Assembly: GCA_038501625.1 (NCBI GenBank)
Contig: JAZAYU010000038.1
Location: forward strand, 1,054,001-1,118,000
Length of the DNA stretch: 64,000 nucleotides
Origin: Corbicula japonica
Lineage: Eukaryota; Mollusca; Bivalvia; Venerida; Cyrenidae
Reading direction: 5' to 3'
Positions 34,440 through 43,111 of this stretch are shown one piece after another. Below the pieces are notes generated by a model, which saw only the letters and a program-made list of their open reading frames with translations, was not told the DNA's origin and searched no databases. The position numbers and the translations under genes are program-made. Every line of letters starts with the position of its first letter. The stretch's first letter is position 1.

Positions 34440-34612
34440 GTATTCATAAGAAAATCGATTTCAAATAAGGCACCATAAACAAGGAAAAGAAGAACCTTGT
34501 AGATATTCGCCTTGAAGCGGTCAGTGGCAAAACAATGTGCCACTGGGGCGTTTAAACCAGGTTCTACAGTGCACCATCCTCACACTTGCAAGCAATTCCC
34601 ATTTGTAACTTT
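34440..34612 (+). repeat. Dispersed repeat R1, 3' half
   Basis: 'cgccttgaagcggtcagtgg' + 'caaaacaatgtgccactggg' + 'gcgtttaaaccaggttctac' matches the second half of R1 as seen at 42490 and 46930. The first half is missing. Confidence 0.7.
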
Positions 34613-36389
34613 CATACAACCAACATATAATGAGTTATTCATTGATTAGGACCTAATTCGTGCCTTAGATGAGAAAGTGCATGGATAAAACAGCTTCTAA
34701 TCTTACCTGCTACTACAAACACTTTGACCTTTGTTGAGAAATCTGTATTTTTTAACTGTGTTGAGATGTATGTATTTTCGGCCCCTATCCGGGTTCTTCG
34801 TTTATTTTCAATTCGTATACAATATTACAAACGGATTTTTTCTATATGCAAACCTAATTTATCGATATTTACATTATAAAAGACTTATTCCAGCAATTTC
34901 AGCCATGATCGTTTTTTTTCTGTTATTCGAGTGCTTTTGTATTTTTTATATATTAAACAATATTACTGGGTTACACCTCAAGGACACTGTCTTCCAAGTA
35001 GATGTTTGTGTCTCATTCCTGCTGTGTAATTATTTTTTTAATTTATCTGTTGTCCTCATATTAATTATACTTTTGGCAAGGCCAATATAAACAATTAAGA
35101 CAGCCAACAGTACCAGTGGTTAAAGGATTAACGTAGATCTCATTTGTCGGGAACGAGACAGATGTGAACATCTTCTACAATACATTAGCAAATATTTGGT
35201 AAATTTTATGTATAGCTCTAAAGTTACCAAATACTTGATAAACTATGTATACCTCTAAAGTTAGCAAATATTTGATAAAACGTATTAATATGGCTATTAT
35301 TATGTGATATTTGTGGTAAAATAAGGTGAACAATTGGCCTTTATTTTTTTTATTTTCATTTGTAGATTTCTCATTAAGAAAAATTCAAACTATAAATATA
35401 CATTTCAGATACTAGTATCCTTTTTATTATGACCCGATAATCTTGGCTGAAAATCTAACGCATGCAAATCGCCTAAAATAACTGTTCCATGTATTACCAT
35501 ACGGATTTGTTAAATGAAACAATAAAGAAATACATCATTAATTATTCCCCAAAGAGATTAAAGGTAAGTACCCATAAATTCAATTCCATGCTCTATTAAA
35601 GCTTACTAGCTATCAACTGAAACTTACCCTGTTGCAAACAACTAACACACACTCTCCTAAGAATCGTTCAGCTGTAAACCCTATTGGATCGACGCAGATT
35701 AATTTATTTAACCCCATAGGTCCTAATTTATAATCATGATTGAAACTTATTTGTATAAAATATTAAACAAGAACATTGGTCGCCTATTTTGTTATTTTAA
35801 GAATCTGCTGTTTGTGTTTTCGTTCTTTCGGCCGGTCGGTCGATCAGTCGGCCGATCGATTGTTTGAATTATGGATTGATTGATTAGGGAGATATCAAAC
35901 ATATGTTTGAATAAGTCACCTAAGTTTTTGTAGTACTATTATAAACTATTATTTTGTTTATTATCTAAGTGGTTTCAATCTTTAGACCAGTATAAATCAG
36001 GGTTTTCTTCAACCGCCCTCTGCAGCTTGCTTTTTTTATTTTGCCAATGTCATCTGCTTTCACAGGGCAGATTTTTTCAGAACCCTTTTCAAAATTCTAC
36101 TCTGCTTAGTACCGCCTATGGTTTTCTCATTTCTGGCAATTCTTTTTTCATTCGTGCATAGATGTTCTACAACCTATGGCTCAATAAACATCGTACGTTC
36201 TGTTCCCACTGCCCTTCTCTTTTTGTATGCAACTAATAATAATCCGGATTATTTTCTTATGCGGAAATTGCGTTGCGCGCAACAGTGGACAGAAATATAT
36301 CTTCATTAAATAATGCACAGTGCTTTAAAAAATCAAATTTCCATTTTCATGTGTTATCATATTCAAAACTAAATTCTTATTAATAAACT

Positions 36390-36545
36390 CTGCACCCCTT
36401 TGTAAATATTGAGTTGCGCTCAATCCGGGGCTAGGCGAAGTGGACCTAGTCTTATTATTCATTTTCATACTGCCTATGATCCGATTCCATCAAACCGAGC
36501 CTAAAGTATTTTCATAATTATATTTTGTGGCTTTTAAAGATCCAT
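36390..36545 (-). repeat. Dispersed repeat R2, inverted copy
   Basis: 'tattgagttgcgctcaatcc' + 'ggggctaggcg' and the later 'catcaaaccgagcctaaagt' are the reverse complement of the R2 copies in gene A introns. Confidence 0.7.
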
Positions 36546-37239
36546 TTTTATAAATTCTGAAAACTCTTTACAGAAATACTAAATACACAGATAACATCAA
36601 AGCCATACCAATACGGCGGCAGAATCTAGACAACCATGCAAGAGACATGGTTTTCCTTTGCAATTATCAAATCGATTAGAATATTGAGAGAACCGATCTG
36701 TTATAATTTGAATAGAGACTTATGTTAACTACAAATAAATACAATAAACAATGTATGGATAATAGTATGTGTTACTTTATAAGTGATATCTATTTTAAGC
36801 GTGCATTACAAACACATATATATTAAAAACTAATCAAGTTTTGTTATAGCATAATTAAAACATGTTGGTGCTGAAATGTGTAATTATTCAACTAATTATT
36901 CGTCCACAAAATTAAACAGTACAGAACAGATTCTTTATTCACTTAACTTTACAGTTTCTCGTGATAAACAACATCTTTTTACATACAAAATACAAACACG
37001 TGATTGATGTGAATGACATAAAATACATGAATGACTAACATGTGGATGAACTCTACTATTTTAAATTTGATAATGCTTTTAACAATAAAACTGCGAGGAA
37101 AGTTGTGTTTCTTATATCGATCTAAATACATACTGAGAATCTTCAATAATAGCATGAGGAAAATGTTATTTAAAATTCATGTTATGGTTTCTACATACAA
37201 AGAAAACTAGATAAGCAAAAATTAATTCGCTCAACCTCT

Positions 37240-37816
37240 TCACAAATTGTTTAAACTATCAAGTCGCAAAATAGAAGCTTTGTTAATGTATTTACTTAAC
37301 ATTACAATCTCGTATTTATTAATACACTTTAGCAGAAGTGTACATTTGAACATACTTGGTCGTCTTACATAATACTGTTTTAAAAAGGTTTTTCTTAATT
37401 CTGAATACAAAAGACATATAAATATAAAATGATACCCATCTATTTTATTTAGATTACATAATTGGCATAATTCTCTCTTCTCTATTGATTCTTTCTCTGC
37501 CATATCTCCCTGTTTGTATACGTAAATTGTGAGCAGATATTCTAAGTTTCGTAAGCGAAGTTCGAACTATTTTAGAGCTTATAAAATTCAGATATGGTTC
37601 GATTTCAAAATTTTAATTTACAGTTTTGTATAAAATAAGCACTTGACTTGATCTGATATCTCCTCTCAGACATTGCCAAAATTCATCTATTAATCTTTTC
37701 TTAAAAAGTGCCAAAAAGTTAGAAATATTTATTCCAGTTGGATCATTCCAAATGTACAAAAATCCATATTTTTCTAGCATCAATTTTACCTTAAGAAACC
37801 AATTTGAATGTCCCAT
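37240..37816 (-). pseudogene. Degenerate non-LTR retrotransposon (LINE) ORF2 3' end
   Basis: Three minus-strand segments in different frames read as the C-terminal part of a LINE reverse-transcriptase protein. 37816-37613 reads NWFLKVKLMLEKYGF and ends YKTVN plus stop. About 37610-37495 reads YLNFISSKIVRTSLTKLRIS then AHNLRIQTGRYG. 37503-37240 reads CQLCNLNKIDGYHFIFIC (a C2HC-type motif), then KQYYVRRPSMFK. At least one frameshift and one stop separate them, and nothing 5' of about 37.82 kb is recognisable, so it is a 5'-truncated dead copy. The clade is not assigned. Confidence 0.85.
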
Positions 37817-37889
37817 ATTAATATCACATAGTTAAACATGGAGTTACATTTGATGCAACAAAATAAAGACAATTTTCGTCTTAATACAA

Positions 37890-38085
37890 GTACTGTGAAA
37901 CCACTCATTTTCGTTGGGTGGTAATTTTGTGGATTTCGTCAACAGATCGACCAAAGAATTCCACAACGAAGTATAATAATATTGCATTAAAATGTATGTG
38001 AACATAATTTGGAAAATGAAAGGCCACAATCTTAAAAATCCACGAAAATGCCGTTTTGCCGAAAATTTTATGCTCCCTAAAATAA
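37890..38085. repeat. Inverted 'cgttgggtggtaattttgtgg' element fragment
   Basis: 'actcattttcgttgggtggt' and, about 130 bp later, 'aaaatccacgaaaatgccgt' are partly inverted, resembling the fold-back type at 12.9 kb. It lies immediately upstream of the LINE fragment in LINE orientation. Confidence 0.5.
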
Positions 38086-38754
38086 ATTCATTCACAATAA
38101 GTAATTTTTAAACTCTTTGTCAAAACAAAACATTGGCTATATTTTATTTTTTTGTGATTAATTAAATTATTTTACTATTTAATATACTTGTATTATTAAT
38201 TTATTATTACAGTTTTCCCGTCCTGCTTAATATAAACAACGATTTCATTGAACGTAATAATACTGTTCATATTTATCAAAAATACCCCTATTTGGAACAA
38301 TTGAATTTCCTTCTTAGCTTTTCAATTTTTTTAATCACAGCTTAATCTTACACACACAAAATGGGTTCATCATGTTCATAATGTTTATACAGAAAAACAT
38401 GTAAAATCGTATATGAAAACCGAATGCTACTCTACAGTGTTCTGCTATGTAACAACAAGTCATAATTACTAGTAATACAGACTACATATAACATATCAAA
38501 ATTATCCACACTTTTTTAATTGATGATAACTTTATTTATGTATTTATGATTTATTTAAGAGTTGTGTACCTTACGGACCATCCATAGATACATGTACATA
38601 TTAAAGTCTTAAGTGAAGAAATCTTTTTTTTATTTAAAAGCAAACAAGAACATGTTAAGTAAAACAATTAGATGTCTTTTGAATAAATACAAAACAATTA
38701 TATTATTATATGATGTGGTAAGGCAGGAAGCATATTTTTCTTGTTAAATAAAGA

Positions 38755-38900
38755 TTAAGTATGCATATCAGGAATGGCCACATCAAGAATACGCAGCCGC
38801 CCCACACGGCCAAAAAGTAGACAGCAGAGCATGTGTTCATATATGATCAATAGAAATCACACCAAATAAAAGAAAATGAGAACCCGATGTGATCGCCTTG
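38755..38900 (+). repeat. Dispersed repeat R1, diverged 5' half
   Basis: 'agtatgcatatcaggaatgg' + 'ccacatcaagaatacgcagc', then 'gagcatgtgttcatatatga' and 'gaaaatgagaacccgatgtg'. It lies about 230 bp downstream of the FReD gene. Confidence 0.7.
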
Positions 38901-39060
38901 GAACGTCAGTGTTAAAATAATTTGCTACCAATATTTATCTTAGTATAAATATTTCAGCAAATGTCTACCAAACTTTTGGTATTGCAAAATCATATTGCAA
39001 TTGACCATACCAAAGCGTTAATAGACAAACCTTACAAGTCCTCTTCTATGCAATGTGGTT

Positions 39061-39241
39061 TAAAACATGTGGAACATGTAATACATAAAATAATAATATA
39101 ATAATAATCAAAACCACTATAGACCATGTTTTATCAATGTTTCTTTGTCTTTAATACATGTGGAACATGTAATATATAAAATAATAATATAATAAAAATA
39201 ATTAGATTTAGACCATGTTTTATCAATGTTTCTTTGTCTTT
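39061..39241. repeat. Two-copy ~90-bp tandem duplication at FReD 3' end
   Basis: 39061-39152 and 39153-39241 are near copies ('acatgtggaacatgtaata', then 'gaccatgttttatcaatgtt' + 'tctttgtcttt'). The copy nearest the FReD domain has 'gatttagacc' where the outer copy has 'ctatagacc'. On the minus strand this changes GGT CTA TAG to GGT CTA AAT, removing a stop. Confidence 0.85.
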
Positions 39242-40018
39242 AATAATCACTTTCATTACACTCGATTTCACAGAATAGAAAGGACCCCAACATTGATACC
39301 AGTTCATCCCTGTTCCAAGAGTAGAATGATTACCCCCGAGGTAAAGTCCATTGAGGTTACTAAAGTGACAGCCGCGGTACCACCAAGCCCCTTTATACTG
39401 GAAGGCGCAGCCACCACTATCCCTGTCATATGTGGCGAAAACACGCCCATTGTGGTATCCTAAGGCATCGCCACAATCGCCACTGAATCCGCCAATGGTG
39501 AGCCTGTATTTAGTAATTGACGAGTCGACTTTAAATATAGTATACTCAGCATAAGCGTGTAATGGCGTAACGTCCCCGAAAGCTTCCATTTCAATCCTCA
39601 GTCGGCTATTTTGCAATGTCAGGTGATAGATATTTTCTAGTCCGATCCAGTATTCACCTGTTCTGTTCCCAAATCCATTCACATAATCATGCCACGGACG
39701 GTAGAAGTCCTCAGATCCATCTTGTCGACGTTGGATAACAGTCCATCCGCCATTTTTCATATCACACCACGTGATTTCAGTGCTTCGGATTCTATATATT
39801 CCCTCGTCAGTATAGCCAATCTGGTACAGATCTAAACAATCTCGTCTTATGGGCCAATCATATCGTTCTACGAACGTTGAATTACTGGAAATCTGCATAG
39901 AAAATACTATTGCTAATACACATACAAAAATACTATAAAGCACCAATTTAATAAATCTTCTTGCTTGTTCTTCAGAAAAGATGGCGAGGAAGTGTGAGGT
40001 TTTTGCACCCTTAAACAT
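39134..40018 (-). CDS. Fibrinogen-related (FReD) protein, 294 aa
   Basis: Residues about 57-258 form a complete fibrinogen C-terminal domain: Cys61/Cys85, NGGWTVIQRRQDGSEDFYR, GEYWIGLENIYHLT, the calcium-site region YDRDSGGCAF (Cys204) and GAWWYRGCHFSNLNGLY (Cys217). FReD proteins in molluscs are mostly extracellular lectin-like recognition molecules. Residues 24-41 are a hydrophobic segment, giving a signal anchor or signal peptide. The ATG at 40018 has an in-frame TAG two codons upstream. The C-terminal tail after SSVMKV is unusual: about 35 residues ending in a hydrophobic stretch created by a local duplication. An acceptor-like 'attttctatgcag' just before residue 43 leaves open that this is instead a downstream exon of a larger gene (perhaps gene B), although phases do not match obviously. 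Confidence 0.88.
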   Translation of the reverse strand: MFKGAKTSHFLAIFSEEQARRFIKLVLYSIFVCVLAIVFSMQISSNSTFVERYDWPIRRDCLDLYQIGYTDEGIYRIRSTEITWCDMKNGGWTVIQRRQDGSEDFYRPWHDYVNGFGNRTGEYWIGLENIYHLTLQNSRLRIEMEAFGDVTPLHAYAEYTIFKVDSSITKYRLTIGGFSGDCGDALGYHNGRVFATYDRDSGGCAFQYKGAWWYRGCHFSNLNGLYLGGNHSTLGTGMNWYQCWGPFYSVKSSVMKVIIKDKETLIKHGLNLIIFIILLFYILHVPHVLKTKKH

Positions 40019-40164
40019 GGCTAACTATCTAACCCCCATTCACCAGTCACACGCAAAACAACAAAACAAACTGCTAAATGTTGACAAAAACATTTCGCAA
40101 CAGATCATTAACCAATATCAGTAATGTTATAATTTGATCAAATCACATTATAAGCTAATTTGTA

Positions 40165-40415
40165 GCCAATTTTAGATGCCGTGTTTTCCAGCCAATTTAA
40201 TAGACAATTAAGAGGTTTTCACCAGCCTGAATTCTAACCGGTGTTTTCTAGCCAGTTAAAGGACGTTTTTGTTCTTGTCAGTTTTATGGATTGTGCATTC
40301 CAGCTAGTTTAAGAGACGGTATTTTAAGCCAGAATTTGGGACGGTGTTTTCCAGCCAGTTTCAAAGACTTTGATTTCCAGCCAAATTTGGCGACGGCGTT
40401 TTCTCTAGCTGTTCC
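40165..40415. repeat. Imperfect ~45-bp array upstream of FReD start
   Basis: Five or six decayed units of 'gacggtgttttccagccagt' + 'tt(a/c)aa(g/t)aga' lie 150-400 bp upstream of the FReD ATG. They could overlap its promoter; no TATA or initiator is evident. Confidence 0.7.
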
Positions 40416-40484
40416 TGATTAGTGTATTTCACTTTTTTTCTAGAACAAACCAAATGAAGAATACATAAAAACTACATGAAAATG

Positions 40485-40695
40485 GTGAAATATGCATACC
40501 AGGAATTGCCACATTTAGAAGACACACCCTAAACACTGGCAAAAAGTAGAAGGTTTATAAAATGATCAACTTCAAAACAGACACCACAAACAATTAACGA
40601 AAATGAGAGCCCGAGGTGTTACCACTTTGGAACGGTCGTTGGCGAAACATCTGGCCATCGGGAGTTTAAACCAGATTCTAAGATGCACCAAATAT
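40485..40695 (+). repeat. Dispersed repeat R1, full-length-like copy
   Basis: It runs from 'tgaaatatgcataccaggaa' through 'aatgagagcccgaggtgtta' + 'ccactttggaacggtcg' to 'gtttaaaccagattctaaga' + 'tgcacc'. It overlaps the last 25 codons of the open frame of gene B exon 1, showing that this part of the frame is not original coding sequence. Confidence 0.8.
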
Positions 40696-40709
40696 ATGAG
40701 CCAAATATA

Positions 40710-41050
40710 TATGTACTTGCTTTTAATCCTTTATCTGTGTAGCCATATACAACACCTGTGTTGTTTTCCGAGAAAAACGCTTTACCATCCACTTTGTTAT
40801 TACACCGGCAGTTTTGTTCACTGTTTTCAATAAAGTAGAACGAATCGCTGTTTAAATTTGCACATAAGAACGAACACCCTAATAAAGATGATGTAGCTCC
40901 TGTAGCAATCACCAAAGAACTATCGATACCGCCGATGATAAAATATGTTTTATCATAAGAATACAGTTCAATCTTTTTCAACTGTTCACCAAAAGCCAAT
41001 GTAACCAGACAAAGTATTCTGATTGTTAACATAATTTGATAAAATGACAT
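40710..41050 (-). CDS. Gene B coding exon 1 (partial): signal peptide + apple-like module
   Basis: The ATG at 41048-41050 gives MSFYQIMLTIRILCLVTLAF with a predicted cleavage after AFG. Then follows an apple/PAN-like module with GCSFLCANLNSDSFYFIENS and CRC. As in gene A, the start codon lies directly after an acceptor-like 'tttgtttag|A'. The open frame continues to 40619 but enters repeat R1, so the exon should end earlier. A donor-like GCAA|GTACAT near 40711 would leave phase 1, as in gene A, but other GT sites are possible. No downstream exon could be matched; no FBXL4-type exon was found below it, and the FReD exon is the only nearby candidate. It may be a partial gene or a pseudogene. 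Confidence 0.6.
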
Positions 41051-41305
41051 TCTAAACAAACGCGAGAAAATTACATTGTCTTATCTCTTAGATATGATTT
41101 TGTATAAACAAATAAAGGAAGACAAACTCCAATATTTCACTACGCTGATTTTGTAATAATTCGTTCAGCTTATCCCAGAAATGTAAGCGTTTTATTTTCA
41201 CATGTGTTTTATATGGTAATCATATAATATTGCAAATTAGTTTTAATTGGTTTAAATCATTGGATTCTTAAACTTGTCATAGCCAATCCGTAAATCTAAA
41301 TTTAA

Positions 41306-41994
41306 GGCATCGCCACACTCCTCCCAATCCTATTCATCGATAAAATAAAAATCATCAAATCTCAGTAATGACAAAATGCCATTCAATGAAACTTTGCACA
41401 AATGAAGGTTACTAATGTATCTTTATTTTGCATACAGTAAGACAAAATAGAAAAGTAAAGAAACAAAGCTAGACCTAAAAATTCCTTGAATTCTATTTAC
41501 ATAAATTCACAAAAACTAGGCGATGCAGAACATAACTTTAAATTCCCTCGTGAGCGCAATGATACTGACAAGAAAATGTTGTGTACTTTGTAAAAAACGT
41601 TCAACTATTACAAGAGAAATCAGTGATTGTCATCAGTTTACGCGACCAGGAAATTGAAGGTCAAACACACTTTTACTAATATCTCGTAAAGTTTACATAA
41701 GTAAATCATGAGGACACAATAAATTGTTGTCAGTATCATATTACTCATGTGGACATTTAAAATGATATTTTGTGTTCTTTAGTTTTTGTGAATTTATGTA
41801 AATAGAAGTTGAGGGAATTTTTAGATCTCGCTATTTTTCTTTACTTTTCTTATATGTCTTACCATCTGTAAAATAAAGATACATTAATAACATACACTTG
41901 TGGAAAGTTTCATTTAACAGCATTTTGCCGTTATTGAGATTTTGATAATTGTCTTTTTATCGATGAATAGAATTGGGAGGAGTGTGGCAGGCCC
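41306..41994. mobile_element. TTAA-flanked fold-back element, copy 5 (inverted)
   Basis: Bordered by TTAA at 41302-41305 and 41995-41998. Ends are 'ggcatcgccacactcctccc' and the inverted 'gggaggagtgtggcaggccc'. Its centre is reversed relative to copies 1 and 2 ('gcgaccaggaaattgaaggt'). Confidence 0.85.
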
Positions 41995-42332
41995 TTAAAA
42001 AAACTGTCACATTTGAGTGTCAGAGCATAGACCGGTTTTGCATTATTTATATATTAATTACGAATCTGGCAATGAACACGCTATGATCGTGTTGCATTAG
42101 GTGTGTCTAATTGAAACAGTATAAAATGTTTGAACCGTATAGTAAACAACAGTACATTTGAAAGGCTCAAAGCCTGCTTATCAGCTCATGCTGGTGCAGA
42201 TTCCTTCTTAGTTCCAGTAGTTCGAAAGCTTTTCAGACTAAGTTAGAAATTCATTAACAATTGATGTGCATATCTGTTTGGGCATGACTAATAAAATAGT
42301 ATATATGAACATCTATGTGTAATCATTCAGAA

Positions 42333-42690
42333 AGTGAAATATGCATATCAGGAATCGCAACACTCACAAAAACAGCCTTCCCACGCAGCGAAAAAGAAGA
42401 GAGGATGAGAGAGAGAGCATGTTTGTTATAAGTATGACAGTTCAAATTAGACGCCACAAACAATTAACGAAAAAGAGAACCTTTGGGAATACCGCTTGAA
42501 ACGGTCAGTTGCAAAACAAAATGTCACTGGGAGGAGGGGGTTAAACCAGGTTCTAGGGTGCACCAACCTCACACTTGTCCCAACAGGTTCTCATTTCAAA
42601 ACAAGCACAAGTTGTCTTAGTGAAATAACTCCAACCCACCCATCAGCTTAATAAAGTTGCATGCACATATAAAACATAACAAGATAATAG
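42333..42690 (+). repeat. Dispersed repeat R1, longest copy
   Basis: It runs from 'gtgaaatatgcatatcagga' through 'cgcagcgaaaaagaagagag', 'gacgccacaaacaattaacg' and 'ggttaaaccaggttctaggg' to 'gttgcatgcacatataaaac'. At least 350 bp, co-linear with 46775-47120. Class unknown, with no clear inverted ends or tRNA head. Confidence 0.8.
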
Positions 42691-43111
42691 CATTGAAAAG
42701 CCAAAGGGGCGGGTAATCAATGACCTTACCGAGACCAGCGCACCTGGAGTCTAATCAGCAAGAACACGATCACAGGGATAAAGGAATTCCGAGAAATAAA
42801 CCTATAGGACAAGTACTTTTAAAGTGATAAATAGCACTTAGTTTCAGGTTAAAGTCATTTGAAATGTATAAATGAATAAATAAGTTTTATTCATGCAGAT
42901 GAATTATGCCAATTTTTTATAAGACAAATACTTTCCGAACAAATCCGAGTCCAATGCGATAATAAGTGTCAGGTTTAAGTCATGTGAAAGGGGCAAAACT
43001 CAAAAAAAAATGTAAATAAGAAGTTAATATTCTTGTTAAGATTAGACTGTAGGGGCTTTGATGCATGTGTAACTCGTTTTAAGACTCATATTTAATTGTG
43101 TCTATTTTCAC

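Larger units (their letters stand above)
33760..37230. other. Intergenic; no convincing gene
   Basis: It contains an R1 fragment (34440-34610), a ~48-bp three-unit array near 35190-35280 ('gcaaatatttg(g/a)taaa'), a GC-rich palindromic patch near 35830-35860 ('cggccggtcggtcgatcagt') and an inverted R2 copy (36390-36545). The 119-codon plus frame at 34731-35090 is strongly hydrophobic but AT-driven and without a family match; I do not call it a gene. Gene A's noncoding first exon may lie here. Confidence 0.5.

Noticed and set aside
34731..35090. 119-codon hydrophobic frame that could be a membrane protein
   Set aside because: Composition follows the local AT richness, there is no family resemblance, and no paired exon or start context was found.
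35820..35870. GC-rich palindromic patch as a CpG-type promoter
   Set aside because: Too short, and made of repeated 'cggtcggtcgatcagtcgg' words; no transcript start or exon nearby.
40619..40709. The C-terminal end of the gene B frame
   Set aside because: It overlaps a copy of dispersed repeat R1, so it is not original coding sequence.
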